Part shown: in pieces, positions 17,190 through 26,787 of the stretch
Layout: each line of letters opens with the position of its first letter
How positions within the stretch are numbered: position 1 is the first letter of the stretch
NCBI RefSeq assembly: GCF_009617755.1
Contig: NZ_BGZH01000002.1
Coordinates: 496,001-560,000 of the forward strand
Origin: Marinobacter salsuginis
GTDB lineage: Bacteria > Pseudomonadota > Gammaproteobacteria > Pseudomonadales > Oleiphilaceae
Direction: 5' to 3'
DNA length: 64,000 bases
Notes under the pieces: model-generated
Databases searched by the model: none
Seen by the model: the letters and a program-made list of their open reading frames with translations, nothing else
What the model was told of the DNA's origin: nothing
Made by a program: the position numbers and the translations under genes

Positions 17190-18128
17190 ATGGCCATCAA
17201 CTGGTTTCCAGGGCACATGCACAAGGCCCGCAAGGAGATCAAGAAAGTCATGCCACAGATGGACCTCATCATCGAAGTGGTTGATGCGCGCATTCCTTTC
17301 AGTAGCGAAAACCCGCTGGTACCTGCCCTGCGCGGTGATACCCCGCTGATCAAGGTATTGAACAAACGCGACCTGGCAGATCCAGAAATCACTGAGCAGT
17401 GGTTAGTCTGGCTCGAAAAAGAGCGCGGCGTCCGCGCCATTACGCTTACCCATAACCAACGCAATGAGGCGCTGGCTATCCTCAAACTGGCGGAGGAGAT
17501 GACGCCCGATCATGATCGCCAGAAGAGTGCACTGCGGGTGATGATTCTGGGCATTCCAAATGTCGGTAAATCCACCCTGATCAATACCCTGGCAGGGCGT
17601 CCTGCGGCCAAGACCGGGAACGAGCCAGCAGTAACCAGGGCGCAACAGGCCATCAAACTGCCCAACAACATTCTGCTCTACGACACGCCCGGCTTCCTCT
17701 GGCCGAAACTGTCTCCCGAAGCCTGTGGTTATCGTCTGGCGGTAACCGGGGCGATTCGCAGCGCGGTTCTGGATTTTGAGGATGTGGCCATGTTCGAGGC
17801 CGAGTACCTTCTGGAAGCCTATCCAGAGCTGGTCAAAGCCCGCTACGGCTTCGAGGAACTACCGAAAGATGCCCTGGCGCTGATGGACGGAATTGCCGAG
17901 AAGCGGAGATTCTTCGGCCGCGGAGGCATCCCGGATCTGCATAAAGTATCGGAGGTGTTGCTCAACGAATTCCGGGCCGGAACTCTGGGACGCATCTCGC
18001 TGGAAACCCCTGAGATGGTCGAACGCGAAGCCCAGGAAGCCGAGGCAGCCGCGGCTGAGAAAGCCGCTCGCGAGGAGGCCAGCGGCGCAAAGAAGGGCGC
18101 CAGAAAGGGTCGAAGCCGCAAGCGCTGA
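17190..18128 (+). CDS. ylqF: Ribosome biogenesis GTPase YlqF (RbgA family)
   Basis: This 312-residue circularly permuted GTPase starts MAINWFPGHMHKARKEIKKV, the YlqF/RbgA signature. The G motifs come in permuted order: G4 NKRDLAD (about 50-56), G1 [12 protein letters not shown] (about 120-131) and G3 DTPG (about 168-171). The C-terminus is basic (KKGARKGRSRKR). RbgA acts late in 50S assembly in Bacillus; the proteobacterial role is less well studied. GGAGC lies 7 nt before the ATG. Confidence 0.93.
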   Translation: MAINWFPGHMHKARKEIKKVMPQMDLIIEVVDARIPFSSENPLVPALRGDTPLIKVLNKRDLADPEITEQWLVWLEKERGVRAITLTHNQRNEALAILKLAEEMTPDHDRQKSALRVMILGIPNVGKSTLINTLAGRPAAKTGNEPAVTRAQQAIKLPNNILLYDTPGFLWPKLSPEACGYRLAVTGAIRSAVLDFEDVAMFEAEYLLEAYPELVKARYGFEELPKDALALMDGIAEKRRFFGRGGIPDLHKVSEVLLNEFRAGTLGRISLETPEMVEREAQEAEAAAAEKAAREEASGAKKGARKGRSRKR

Positions 18129-18264
18129 ACACTCTGTGGAGCTTTATCCGGCCTTCTCCCCTTACCAAGGTCAAATATCGTATCCGGGCCAAAGCGCCTA
18201 GACTGTTAAATAACGTTATTGATCGCAAGGTCGGCCACATCGGCCGGTCGGTAAGGAGGAACTT

Positions 18265-19473
18265 ATGAGACGCGTCGTCGTCACCGGTATGGGCATTGTG
18301 TCCTGCATTGGCAATTCACTGGATGAAGTCAGGGACAGCCTTAAAAACGGAAAGTCCGGCATCCGTTTCAACGAAACCTATAAGGAAATGGGCTTTCGCA
18401 GCCAGATTGCAGGCTCGGTGGATGTCGACACATCCGTTATCGACCGCAAGATCCGCCGGTTCATGGGCCCGTCGGCCATGTACAGTTTCCTGTCCATGGA
18501 GCAGGCAATTGCCCAGGCAGGGCTGACCGAAGAGCTGATCTCCAATGACCGCACCGGTCTGATCGCGGGCTCCGGCGGCGCGTCCTGTTCCAGCCAGGTT
18601 GAAGCCACCGACATCATGCGTGAGAGAGGCGTGAAGCGCATCGGGCCGTATATGGTGCCCCGCATCATGACCAGCACGGTTTCCGCCTGTCTGGCCACAG
18701 CATACAAAATCCGCGGCGTGAACTACTCCATGTCTTCGGCCTGCGCCACGAGTGCCCATTGCATCGGCCATGCCATGGAGCAGATCCAGGCGGGCAAGCA
18801 GGACATCGTGTTCGCCGGCGGCGGAGAAGAAGAGGACTGGAGCCTGACCATGATGTTCGACGCCATGGGCGCGCTTTCCACCAAGTACAACGACGCCCCC
18901 GAGACAGCCTCGCGCCCCTTCGACGCCGGCCGGGACGGTTTCGTGATCGCCGGCGGTGGCGGCATGATGGTACTGGAGGAGCTGGAGCATGCGAAGAAAC
19001 GCGGTGCCAACATCATTGCCGAACTCACCGGCTATGGCGCCACCTCAGACGGCTACGACATGGTCGCTCCCTCGGGCGAAGGCGCCCAGCGCTGCATGAA
19101 ACAGGCGATGGCCACCATCCGTGGCAAGATCGACTACATCAACGCGCACGGCACCAGTACCCCGGTTGGCGATGTTGCCGAGATGGGCGCGGTGCGTTCA
19201 ACCTTTGGTTCCGACATCCCCGCCATTTCATCTACCAAATCACTGACCGGCCACTCCCTTGGTGCGGCAGGCGTGCAGGAGGCGATCTACTCGCTCCTGA
19301 TGCTGCAGAATGGCTTCATTGCAGGTACCAGAAACCTCAATGATCCGGACGAGAAAATCAGCGACATGCCTTTAGTTGGTCCAAAAAGTCGGGAAGGCGC
19401 ACTGAACACCGTGATGTCCAACAGTTTCGGCTTTGGTGGGACGAACGCGTCTCTGGTATTTGAAAAACTCTAA
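18265..19473 (+). CDS. fabB: 3-oxoacyl-[acyl-carrier-protein] synthase I
   Basis: The 402-residue condensing enzyme starts [20 protein letters not shown]. The active-site Cys is in [10 protein letters not shown] (about 163), and the His residues are in [11 protein letters not shown] and [12 protein letters not shown]. Sequence and the [19 protein letters not shown] context fit FabB rather than FabF. It elongates fatty acids and is needed for the unsaturated branch. A strong Shine-Dalgarno AAGGAGG precedes the ATG. fabA, often the neighbour, is not adjacent here. A good terminator follows. Confidence 0.94.
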   Translation: MRRVVVTGMGIVSCIGNSLDEVRDSLKNGKSGIRFNETYKEMGFRSQIAGSVDVDTSVIDRKIRRFMGPSAMYSFLSMEQAIAQAGLTEELISNDRTGLIAGSGGASCSSQVEATDIMRERGVKRIGPYMVPRIMTSTVSACLATAYKIRGVNYSMSSACATSAHCIGHAMEQIQAGKQDIVFAGGGEEEDWSLTMMFDAMGALSTKYNDAPETASRPFDAGRDGFVIAGGGGMMVLEELEHAKKRGANIIAELTGYGATSDGYDMVAPSGEGAQRCMKQAMATIRGKIDYINAHGTSTPVGDVAEMGAVRSTFGSDIPAISSTKSLTGHSLGAAGVQEAIYSLLMLQNGFIAGTRNLNDPDEKISDMPLVGPKSREGALNTVMSNSFGFGGTNASLVFEKL

Positions 19474-19483
19474 GCATGAGCCG

Positions 19484-19511
19484 AATAAGGGCCTTCGGGC
19501 CCTTATTTTTA
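19484..19511 (+). terminator. Terminator of fabB
   Basis: The 10-bp stem AATAAGGGCC/GGCCCTTATT with a TTCG tetraloop is followed by a T run. Confidence 0.9.
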
Positions 19512-19579
19512 ACAATTATATTCTCAGATCATTAAGCTTGATTATTGGCAAAGACCGCTATCCGTATTAAGGTACATAG

Positions 19580-19593
19580 TTGATATGGATCAA
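19580..19593 (+). promoter_or_regulatory. Perfect FNR/ANR box upstream of the fnr-like gene
   Basis: TTGAT-ATGG-ATCAA matches the FNR consensus TTGATN4ATCAA exactly. It ends 19 nt before the regulator's start codon, so it lies at or downstream of the likely transcription start, a position expected for autorepression. Confidence 0.8.
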
Positions 19594-19612
19594 ATCGGAC
19601 GGATCATCACGT

Positions 19613-20362
19613 ATGGCTCAAGCAATTCCGTTTCGTCAGGCTTCTCCCCTCAAGGCCTCATGCCACCAGTGCAGCCTGAGCAATCTTTGCCTTCCCCTGG
19701 CAGTTGAAGAGAACGACCTTGACCGGCTGGAAGACATAGTCCAGCAGGGGCGAATCTTCAACCGCGGCGAACATATCTTTGACCAGAGCACGCCCTACCG
19801 CGCGTGCTTTGCGGTGAAAAGTGGTTCCATCAAGACGTCGATTATTACCGAGAGTGGCGAAGAACAGGTAACCGGCTTTTTCATGCCCGGTGAACTGGTG
19901 GGTCTGGACAGCATTGGCAGCGAGAACTATGCGTGCACCGCCAAGGCTCTGGAGCGGACCAGCATCTGCGAGTTTCCGATCGACAAACTGGAGGAGCTCA
20001 CTGGCAAGCTGCCGGAACTGCAGCATCACATGTATCACCTGATGAGCCAGGAGATCCAGAACAGTCACCAGTTGGCCATGCTGCTAAGCAAGAATACCGC
20101 CGAAGAGCGCATTGCCGCACTGCTGTTATCGCTGTCCAGCCGCTTCCAGCGCCGGCGCATGTCTCCGACCAACTTTAGCCTGCCCATGGCACGTAACGAC
20201 ATCGCCAACTTCCTGGGGCTGGCTGTCGAAACCGTGAGCCGGGTCTTCACGCGTTTCCAGAATCAGGGGCTCATCAAGGCCAGGGGCCGGGAAGTCGAAC
20301 TCTTGGATATCGAAGGCCTGCAGATGGTCAGCCGGGAATTTTCTCGCCAGTGCAATAACTGA
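19613..20362 (+). CDS. fnr: FNR/ANR-family oxygen-responsive transcription regulator
   Basis: The 249-residue Crp-family protein has the [4Fe-4S] cysteines of FNR: SCHQCSLSNLC (three Cys, about 17-26) and the fourth in NYACTAKA (about 110). A cyclic-nucleotide-binding fold follows, and the C-terminal HTH is RNDIANFLGLAVETVSRVFTRFQ, with the E-SR recognition residues that read TTGAT half-sites. Without oxygen such proteins dimerise and switch on anaerobic or microaerobic genes. Pseudomonads call it anr. ATG 19613 is preceded by a perfect FNR box, implying autoregulation. It is convergent with the following gene. Confidence 0.93.
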   Translation: MAQAIPFRQASPLKASCHQCSLSNLCLPLAVEENDLDRLEDIVQQGRIFNRGEHIFDQSTPYRACFAVKSGSIKTSIITESGEEQVTGFFMPGELVGLDSIGSENYACTAKALERTSICEFPIDKLEELTGKLPELQHHMYHLMSQEIQNSHQLAMLLSKNTAEERIAALLLSLSSRFQRRRMSPTNFSLPMARNDIANFLGLAVETVSRVFTRFQNQGLIKARGREVELLDIEGLQMVSREFSRQCNN

Positions 20363-20386
20363 GAAGCTGCTTCGTGTCCGTCGGTT

Positions 20387-21268
20387 TCATGAACCGGCGG
20401 GCTCACTCTCCACTTCCCTTCCATTATTCTTTTTCAACATGGCCAGTTCATCCACCAGGCCCGAGCGCCATGGCATCTGTTTGATCCCGAAGGTGTTTCG
20501 GATCTTGGTGCAGATCAGCGTGGTATTCACCGGTTCAAGATGCCCCCACTCAGGCACCTCATCCACGACCCGAATACCTTCCGGGATCCCTGGAAGGCCG
20601 GCGATTGCCAGGCCGAGCTCGTAGAGATTGATTTCCTCGGCGCCGGCGTACTGATAGGTGCCCCACACCTCGGCCCCGCAATCAAGCTGAAGAACCACCG
20701 CCTCGATCACCCGGGCCAGATCCCGAACCGCCACAGGCTGACCGCGGCACCGCCCAGGCAATGACAGCACCTCACCGGCAGCAGTGCTGGCCTGAACCTT
20801 TCGTATAAATCGCGCCAGGCTCCAGCCGGTTCGCAGGATAATGTGTCTCGGCAGCAGGGTGCGCAGAGCCTGCTCGCATTCCCATTGCCAGTTCCCCAAT
20901 TCGTTCACCGGCTGCCCGGGGTTAGAGGTGATATACCCACTCTGCTTACGGCCATCGAATACGTAACAGGAGGAAAGCTGGAGCAACGCCATGCCGCGAT
21001 CACGGGCAAACTCCGCCATGGCCAGGGGTAGCGAAAACGCAGCCATGTGGACGCCCTCTGGGTCTTTCTCGGCGACCTCGGGATCGGCCATCCAGAGTGC
21101 GTTAACAATCAGATCGGTATCCTCGGGAATCCAGTTCTCCAGTGCATCAAGGTCGGCATTGGAGGGGTCACTGACAAGCAATGGGCTGACGTGCAGGTGC
21201 GTAGCCCGCAAACGCTCCAGCAGAACCTTCCCCAAAGGGCCGTAATCGTGAACAACAAGTACATGCAC
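20387..21268 (-). CDS. RmlD-like NAD(P)-binding sugar-nucleotide reductase family protein
   Basis: The 293-residue protein resembles dTDP-4-dehydrorhamnose reductase (RmlD) extended SDRs: N-terminal LVVHDYGPLGKVLLERL in place of the usual G-GQLG, LIVNALWMADPEVAEKDPE, then LLQLSSCYVFDG (SSxxVFDG is typical of RmlD) and HIILRTGWSLARF. The YxxxK lysine is not obvious: the region after VFDG has NELGNWQWECEQAL where family members have GxxKxxGE, so catalysis may be altered. No rhamnose-pathway genes are nearby. Substrate unknown. Confidence 0.7.
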   Translation of the reverse strand: MHVLVVHDYGPLGKVLLERLRATHLHVSPLLVSDPSNADLDALENWIPEDTDLIVNALWMADPEVAEKDPEGVHMAAFSLPLAMAEFARDRGMALLQLSSCYVFDGRKQSGYITSNPGQPVNELGNWQWECEQALRTLLPRHIILRTGWSLARFIRKVQASTAAGEVLSLPGRCRGQPVAVRDLARVIEAVVLQLDCGAEVWGTYQYAGAEEINLYELGLAIAGLPGIPEGIRVVDEVPEWGHLEPVNTTLICTKIRNTFGIKQMPWRSGLVDELAMLKKNNGREVESEPAGS

Positions 21269-21417
21269 GAGGATTCAATGCCTCCTGGTATCACTTATGT
21301 GACGGTATTTCGGAACCGGTCTGGCCAATGGCTTCTGGATTCCGGCGCCTACACTGATGCAGTCTGAACTTAATGCTTTGCTATTTCTTTCAAGAGCATA
21401 CAACAACAGGAACTGTC

Positions 21418-21774
21418 ATGCTGAAACAACAGAGCCACATTGTGGCGCCGATCCCCGACGAGTTGCGAACCCGGGCCCTTTACACCGTCGGCGAACTGCG
21501 CGAGCGGGGCAAGGCCGACAAAGAGGCCATCGACAAGCTCTTCAACCTGATTGTGGACATGACCGAAGAAGGTCTGGACTTCTTTTTCCTGGAGCCGCTT
21601 CGCCGCCTCCATGCCAGCAACATGATGATGAGCATGGCCAAAATGGGCATCAGCAGCATGCTCAAGGGCAGCAAGATGGTCGTACACAAGGTGCTCAAAA
21701 AGCTGGACGACCGCAGCCTCGCTGCCATCCTCGACTTCATCGAGGAAATCATCCACGAACCGGAACAGGGCTGA
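21418..21774 (+). CDS. Conserved hypothetical protein, function unknown
   Basis: This 118-residue, mostly helical protein has no signal peptide. It has a Met-rich middle (ASNMMMSMAKMGISSML) and an acidic end (DFIEEIIHEPEQG). ATG 21418 is supported by AGGA 6 nt upstream; in-frame codons before it lack coding character. It is divergent from the RmlD-like gene and convergent with alr. I do not recognise the family. Confidence 0.6.
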   Translation: MLKQQSHIVAPIPDELRTRALYTVGELRERGKADKEAIDKLFNLIVDMTEEGLDFFFLEPLRRLHASNMMMSMAKMGISSMLKGSKMVVHKVLKKLDDRSLAAILDFIEEIIHEPEQG

Positions 21775-21791
21775 CAGAGCGCCCCGCGATA

Positions 21792-22868
21792 CTACCGGTA
21801 TTGCCGCGGCACACGCCCGGTGATGCCGGTCATCAACTCGTAGGAGATGGTGCCAGCACAGGTCGCCACCTCATCAACACCAACTGTGCGCCCCCAGAGT
21901 TCGACAGTGTCGCCCTCCTTCGAATCCGGAGCATTGGTGAGATCAACCGCCAGCATATCCATGGATACCCGACCGATGAGCCGGATCCGCTGTCCATTGA
22001 TCGCCGCCGGTGTGTTGGTGCCCGCATGCCGGGGATAACCATCGCCATAACCAATGGCCACCATACCCATCCGGGTGTCCCGATCGGCGACCCAGCCGGC
22101 TCCGTACCCAACAGACTCTCCCGCTGGCACCATTCGGGTGCTGATCAACGGTGCCTCCAGCGACATCACCGGTTCCAGACCAAGCTCCGGGCCGGTTTTG
22201 CCAACCATTGGCGAACCGCCATACAGCATGATGCCCGGTCGGCTCCAGTCAAACATCGGCTGGTCAGGGTGAAAATGGGCGGCCGAATTGGCAACGCTCT
22301 TCATCAGTCCGGGAAACGCAGAGGTAGCCTTCTCAAATACCGATGTCTGCTGCGCCGTCATGGCACTATCCGGATCGTCGGCACAGGCGAAGTGGGTCAC
22401 AAAGCCCAACAGCCCCTTCTCCGCACTCATGGCCTGCAGCCGGCCCATTACCTTGGCCAGCTCGTCCGGATGAAAGCCCAGACGGTTCATGCCGCTGTTC
22501 ACTTTCAGCCAGAACGCCGGTCGTGCTTCAAGGCGCTCCAGCCACGACAGTTGCTGGAAACTGTGGAAAACCGGCTCAAACCTGTTCCGGGCGCACTCAT
22601 CAATATCCGCTTCGGCGTGGACACCCTGCAGCAGGACTACCGGCTGTGCCAGGCCCGCTTCCCGTATGGCCGCCGCCTCTTCGATACACGCCACCGCAAA
22701 CTTCGGGGCCAGGCTGTCCAGGGCCGAGGCCACCGGCCCTATGCCGTGGCCATAGCCGTCGGCCTTGACCACGGCCATCACCTGCGCCCCGCCGGCCCGA
22801 TTCAGGGCTGTCTGATAGTTCTTGCGAAGGGCGTCGAGATCAATCCGGGCAACAGTGCTGCGGGGCAT
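21792..22868 (-). CDS. alr: Alanine racemase
   Basis: The 358-residue fold-type III PLP enzyme starts with PRSTVARIDLDALRKNYQTA and carries the PLP lysine in MAVVKADGYGHG (VVKADAYGHG signature). The second catalytic base, the Tyr in ESVGYGAGWVADRDTR, is present. It supplies D-alanine for peptidoglycan. Its ATG overlaps the dnaB stop by one nucleotide (TGATG), so translation is coupled. dnaB-alr order is common in Gammaproteobacteria. Confidence 0.95.
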   Translation of the reverse strand: MPRSTVARIDLDALRKNYQTALNRAGGAQVMAVVKADGYGHGIGPVASALDSLAPKFAVACIEEAAAIREAGLAQPVVLLQGVHAEADIDECARNRFEPVFHSFQQLSWLERLEARPAFWLKVNSGMNRLGFHPDELAKVMGRLQAMSAEKGLLGFVTHFACADDPDSAMTAQQTSVFEKATSAFPGLMKSVANSAAHFHPDQPMFDWSRPGIMLYGGSPMVGKTGPELGLEPVMSLEAPLISTRMVPAGESVGYGAGWVADRDTRMGMVAIGYGDGYPRHAGTNTPAAINGQRIRLIGRVSMDMLAVDLTNAPDSKEGDTVELWGRTVGVDEVATCAGTISYELMTGITGRVPRQYR

Positions 22869-24274
22869 CAATACTCCCCGCCATAGTCGCTGTAATCGCC
22901 GTGGGCCAGGTCCTCGAATTTTGTGTACTTGCCGATAAAGGCCAGGCGGATAGTGCCGATGGGGCCGTTCCGCTGCTTGCCAATGATGATCTCGGCAATG
23001 CCCTTGTCCGGCGTGTCTTCGTTATAGACCTCATCCCGGTACACAAACATGATGACGTCGGCGTCCTGCTCGATGGCGCCCGATTCCCGAAGATCCGAGT
23101 TAACCGGGCGCTTGTTGGGCCGCTGCTCAAGACTCCGGTTAAGCTGGGACAGCGCCACCACCGGGCAGCTAAGCTCTTTGGCAATGCCCTTCAGGGACCG
23201 CGAGATTTCCGAAATCTCGGCCGTCCGGCCTTCGGTGTTGCCGGGCACCCGCATCAACTGCAGGTAGTCGACCATGATCAGGCCTATCTTGCCGTCATTC
23301 TCCCGGGCAATGCGTCGGGCCCGGGAGCGCATTTCCGTGGGACTCAGACCCGGCGTATCGTCGATATAAAGAGGTTTGTCCTTGAGCAGACTCACCGCCG
23401 ACGTCAGCCGGGGCCAGTCGTCCTCTTCCAACTTACCGCCACGGACCTTGGTCTGATCAATGCGACCGAGCGACGAGAGCATCCGCATGGCAAGGGCATC
23501 CGCCGGCATTTCCATACTGAACACCAGCACCGGCGTGCCGGTGCTGATCAGGGCATTCTCCACGATATTCATGGCAAAGGTCGTCTTACCCATGGAGGGA
23601 CGACCCGCCACAATGATCAGATCCGAGGGCTGCATGCCCGAGGTCTGTTCGTCCAGATCCTTGAAGCCCGTCGTCAGACCGGTGGTCTGCTCGCCAGACT
23701 CAAACAATTCCTCGATCCGGCTCAGGGTCTTGGCCAGAATCGGGTTTATGGCCTGTGGACCGGAACCTTCCTTGACCCTCGCTTCAGCAATCTGGAATAC
23801 GCTCCGCTCGGCCTCGTCGAGAATTTCATTACTGTTCCTGCCGAGCGGGTTGAAGGCCGAATCGGAAATCTTGCCGGACACCTCTACCAGCTGTCGCAGA
23901 ATGGACCGCTCACGGACAATATCCGCGTAGGCACGGATGTTTGCTGCGCCCGGAGTTTTCTCAGCCAATTCCGCCAGATAAGACAAGCCACCGGCATCCT
24001 CAATATCGCCGGCGCGCTCCAGGAATTCCGCCAGGGTAACAACATCCAGTGGCTCGCTCTCACTGGCAAGACGCTCCACGGCGCCAAAAATCAGGCGGTG
24101 GTCCTGCCGATAGAAATCGGCGGCCGAAATCACTTCCGAGATCTCGTCGAACCGGCGGTTATCCAGCATCAGGCCGCCCAATACCGCCTGCTCTGCTTCC
24201 ACAGAGTGGGGAGGCACCTTGATACGACTGGTTTCGAGATCGGTACTCGCGGGCTTCAGATTGGGCTTGGCCAT
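22868..24274 (-). CDS. dnaB: Replicative DNA helicase DnaB
   Basis: The 468-residue helicase has an N-terminal DnaB domain (VPPHSVEAEQAVLGGLMLDN, about 20-125) and a RecA-like C-terminal domain with Walker A AGRPSMGKTTFA (about 226-237), Walker B MVDYLQLM and the arginine-rich LNRSLEQRPNKRP. No intein interrupts it. ATG 24274 is preferred over a GTG two codons earlier. It is the last-but-one gene of the rpsF-rpsR-DUF2232-rplI-dnaB-alr run. Confidence 0.97.
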   Translation of the reverse strand: MAKPNLKPASTDLETSRIKVPPHSVEAEQAVLGGLMLDNRRFDEISEVISAADFYRQDHRLIFGAVERLASESEPLDVVTLAEFLERAGDIEDAGGLSYLAELAEKTPGAANIRAYADIVRERSILRQLVEVSGKISDSAFNPLGRNSNEILDEAERSVFQIAEARVKEGSGPQAINPILAKTLSRIEELFESGEQTTGLTTGFKDLDEQTSGMQPSDLIIVAGRPSMGKTTFAMNIVENALISTGTPVLVFSMEMPADALAMRMLSSLGRIDQTKVRGGKLEEDDWPRLTSAVSLLKDKPLYIDDTPGLSPTEMRSRARRIARENDGKIGLIMVDYLQLMRVPGNTEGRTAEISEISRSLKGIAKELSCPVVALSQLNRSLEQRPNKRPVNSDLRESGAIEQDADVIMFVYRDEVYNEDTPDKGIAEIIIGKQRNGPIGTIRLAFIGKYTKFEDLAHGDYSDYGGEY

Positions 24275-24373
24275 GAACACATCTTCAGTTGGACATCACA
24301 ACCACGACAGTTTAAGCGACCTGCCGCAGCAATGGGAGAGGGTTACAGGGACTTAACAGCATACCAGAAAGCA

Positions 24374-24410
24374 ACAGGCCCGAAAGCCGCGAGATGCGGT
24401 TCGGGCCTGT
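24374..24410 (-). terminator. Hairpin between rplI and dnaB, possible terminator or attenuator
   Basis: The stem ACAGGCCCGAA/TTCGGGCCTGT plus an inner CCGC/GCGG with a 2-nt bulge has no clear T run. It lies in the 234-bp gap between rplI and dnaB and may reduce read-through from the ribosomal protein genes. Confidence 0.45.
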
Positions 24411-24508
24411 CAGGTTGGCCAGCGCTGGACCTCATAAAGAGGAAGCGAGGGCCACCAGCGTATTACCAGAGCCGGGGAAACCCCGACACCGTTTTCAGGG
24501 AAAACGGC

Positions 24509-24955
24509 TTACTCGGCAACGACCGCCAGCTTGACCGTAACTTCAACGTCGGAGTGCAGCTGAAGCTCGATCTCGTACTCGCCAGTCACCCGGATCGGGC
24601 CTTCCGGCAGACGAACTTCGCTCTTCTCGACTTCGGTACCACCGGCAGTGATCGCGTCAGCAATGTCGCGCACACCGATAGAGCCGAACAGTTTGCCTTC
24701 TTCACCGGCCTTGGAGCTGATGGTGAAAGCAGCACCCTCGAGGGCCTCGGCGCGGGCCTGGGCAGCAGACAGCTTCTCAGCAGCCGCTTTCTCAAGCTCG
24801 GCACGACGCTCTTCGAACGCCTTCAGATTTGCTTCGGTGGCAGGTACAGCCTTGCCATAAGGAAGCAGGAAATTACGACCGTAACCGGCCTTGACCTTTA
24901 CCTTGTCACCCAGGGAGCCAAGGTTTGCAACTTTCTCGAGCAGAATAACTTCCAT
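24509..24955 (-). CDS. rplI: 50S ribosomal protein L9
   Basis: The 148-residue protein starts [20 protein letters not shown] and continues [17 protein letters not shown] (L9 signature). A long central helix ([20 protein letters not shown]) and a C-terminal 23S-rRNA-binding domain follow. Length is normal (about 148). It lies 20 nt after the DUF2232 gene. Confidence 0.97.
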   Translation of the reverse strand: MEVILLEKVANLGSLGDKVKVKAGYGRNFLLPYGKAVPATEANLKAFEERRAELEKAAAEKLSAAQARAEALEGAAFTISSKAGEEGKLFGSIGVRDIADAITAGGTEVEKSEVRLPEGPIRVTGEYEIELQLHSDVEVTVKLAVVAE

Positions 24956-24975
24956 CTCGTTAACCTCTTCGTGCT

Positions 24976-25842
24976 TTATTCAGCCGGCCCGGCAGGACTT
25001 ATGCGCCTCCGGATATCCAGCCAGCTATCCACAAAAGCCAGAACCACTAACAGAATCATCAGACTTGGGCCCAGAAGGATCAGCGCTACGTAGAACATCG
25101 CCAACCAGTTCCCACTGAGCTGTTTCAAACCAACAACGCCGTGCACCAGCGCCAGGCTGGCCAGGAACAGCGGCGTTCCCGCGGCCCAGGCCAGCAGCAT
25201 GGAATTCAGCCCGAGGAACGGACCGACTACCATGGTCACCGCGCACAACACCGCAATGGGCGGAGATAGCCTCAGGCCATGGAATTCCTTGCGGAATCCA
25301 CCGGGGTTGTAAAGCCCCGCCTGCCAGGCCCGCGCCAGCATGGTCATGCCCACACCCGTTGCCAGGTAGGTGCCTGCCATGCTCGCGTTCATCGTGTCCC
25401 GGATAACCTTATCGAGGTCATCGCCGAGACTCTTCGCAATTTCGGCATTGTACTGTTGGTAAAAACTCACCCCGGCCTGGACCAGATCATCCAGCAGCCC
25501 CGGGTACACCACAGGCAACATCAGGCCCGTGACGATTGCGAGAAAACTTCCCGCAAGCAGAGCTTTTTCCCAGGACAGCGTTGTCCTGATCAATGACGCC
25601 ATAAGCATCACCTGGAGCAACACGGCCAGAGCGGTCGGGTCCTGCCCGAAAATGCTCCAGCCAAGCGCCGGAAGTAATGCCCAGAGCCCGATATTGAGCC
25701 CCTGACTGATGCCAAGCCTGAGAATGACCAGGCCAACAACGGCTGCGCCAATCCAGAACAACAAGGGTACGGCAGTTGTTACTGCTGCTACCCCACCGGC
25801 CTGGAGGGGACCGCGCATTACATACTGTGCAAGTGCACGCAT
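24976..25842 (-). CDS. DUF2232-family polytopic membrane protein
   Basis: The 288-residue protein has about eight hydrophobic helices (for example [30 protein letters not shown] and [16 protein letters not shown]). A membrane protein of this family sits between rpsR and rplI in many Gammaproteobacteria, and the position and length match. Biochemical role is unknown to me; YybS-like proteins have been suggested to be transporter components. It is probably cotranscribed with rpsR and rplI. Confidence 0.8.
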   Translation of the reverse strand: MRALAQYVMRGPLQAGGVAAVTTAVPLLFWIGAAVVGLVILRLGISQGLNIGLWALLPALGWSIFGQDPTALAVLLQVMLMASLIRTTLSWEKALLAGSFLAIVTGLMLPVVYPGLLDDLVQAGVSFYQQYNAEIAKSLGDDLDKVIRDTMNASMAGTYLATGVGMTMLARAWQAGLYNPGGFRKEFHGLRLSPPIAVLCAVTMVVGPFLGLNSMLLAWAAGTPLFLASLALVHGVVGLKQLSGNWLAMFYVALILLGPSLMILLVVLAFVDSWLDIRRRISPAGPAE

Positions 25843-25868
25843 GGTCCCAAGTCCTGTGTTTCTGTTAC

Positions 25869-26099
25869 TTAGTTATCGTGGCTGTCCGAGTACGGCAGCA
25901 GTGCCAGGTAGCGGGCACGCTTGATAGCGGTAGCCAGCTGACGCTGATAACGTGCTTTGGTGCCGGTGATGCGGCTGGGCACGATTTTGCCGGTTTCAGT
26001 GATGTAGCCTTTCAGGGTGTCCAGATCTTTGTAATCGATCTCCTTTACACCCTCTGCCGTGAAGCGGCAGAACTTACGACGTCTGAAAAAACGAGCCAT
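25869..26099 (-). CDS. rpsR: 30S ribosomal protein S18
   Basis: This 76-residue protein [20 protein letters not shown] is followed by [19 protein letters not shown] and [16 protein letters not shown], all canonical S18. S18 pairs with S6 in the 30S platform. It lies 25 nt after rpsF. The single Cys near the N-terminus is not part of a zinc ribbon. Confidence 0.97.
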   Translation of the reverse strand: MARFFRRRKFCRFTAEGVKEIDYKDLDTLKGYITETGKIVPSRITGTKARYQRQLATAIKRARYLALLPYSDSHDN

Positions 26100-26124
26100 A
26101 ACTTAACTCCTCAACTCCGGTTAA

Positions 26125-26541
26125 TTACTCTTCTTCGTCCTGGGTTTCAGCACGCTGACGTGGCTCGTCAGATTCGGCTGAACGACGCGGGCGATCATCG
26201 CCGCCACGACGGTCTTCACGGGACTCGGAAGCTTTCATCGGGGACAGTTCTGTATCCGCACCATCGCGGCGCAGGATCATGTCGCGGATGATTGCATCGT
26301 TGAAACGGAAGTTGTGAGTCAGCTCGTCCATTGCGGCCTGTGAACATTCAACGTTCATCAGTACGTAGTGAGCCTTGTGAATCTTATTGATCGGGTATGC
26401 CAGGTGACGACGGCCCCAATCTTCCAGGCGATGTACCTTGCCGCCATCTTCAGTGATGACGCCGGTATAACGCTCGATCATCGCGGGCACCTGCTCGCTC
26501 TGATCCGGATGTACCATAAAAACGATTTCGTAGTGACGCAT
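26125..26541 (-). CDS. rpsF: 30S ribosomal protein S6
   Basis: The 138-residue protein [19 protein letters not shown] contains [18 protein letters not shown], typical of S6, and has a long acidic/Arg-rich tail ([19 protein letters not shown]...). The tail is where the RimK-type ligase adds Glu residues in E. coli; here it already ends DEEE. It is the first gene of the run to rplI; its leader may hold an S6:S18-type regulatory RNA (26577-26643). Confidence 0.96.
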   Translation of the reverse strand: MRHYEIVFMVHPDQSEQVPAMIERYTGVITEDGGKVHRLEDWGRRHLAYPINKIHKAHYVLMNVECSQAAMDELTHNFRFNDAIIRDMILRRDGADTELSPMKASESREDRRGGDDRPRRSAESDEPRQRAETQDEEE

Positions 26542-26576
26542 GAGTTCTCCCTACGGTTTAAACAGCTTCCTTTTTC

Positions 26577-26643
26577 CCGGCACGGATCTGAACCCGCGAC
26601 CGACAAACATGAAAGCAAGGAGTTGACAGCGTTCCGCTGCCGG
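26577..26643 (-). promoter_or_regulatory. Candidate S6:S18-binding leader RNA of rpsF
   Basis: On the minus strand CCGGCA (26643-26638) pairs with TGCCGG (26582-26577), closing a roughly 67-nt structured leader that contains CAGCG-GAA-CGCTG, 36 nt before the rpsF start. Placement fits the known S6:S18 autoregulatory leader; I cannot confirm the conserved CCG bulge. Confidence 0.35.
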
Positions 26644-26727
26644 TTTCTTTTTGCTTTATCAATAAGGCTTTACAAGAAAGGCTTGATCAAAAGCTTGGCC
26701 CCGTACCGCCTGCATTCAGACAATACA

Positions 26728-26787
26728 AAACCACCCCTTAAAAAAGGGGTCACGTATTCTAGGCGGGGAAGCCCTTGTGTGCAAGGG
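26728..26787 (-). terminator. Two hairpins after rlmB, possible terminator
   Basis: On the minus strand the hairpin CCCTTG-CACA-CAAGGG directly follows the rlmB stop. A second stem ACCCCTT/AAGGGGT (26733-26750) is followed by GGTTTTG. The T run is weak, so strength is uncertain. Confidence 0.4.

Noticed and set aside
18209..18220. AATAACGTTATT palindrome upstream of fabB as a FabR/DesT-type operator
   Set aside because: A 12-bp AT palindrome could be chance; it does not match FabR, FadR or DesT consensus as I know them.
20378..20400. Hairpin across the convergent fnr/RmlD-like junction as a terminator
   Set aside because: A 9-bp stem exists but no T run on either side and it overlaps a coding end, so I do not list it as a terminator.
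22901..25093. 730-codon open frame antisense to dnaB and rplI
   Set aside because: It lies entirely opposite well-supported genes in GC-rich sequence, where long antisense frames arise by codon bias. No domain is recognisable.
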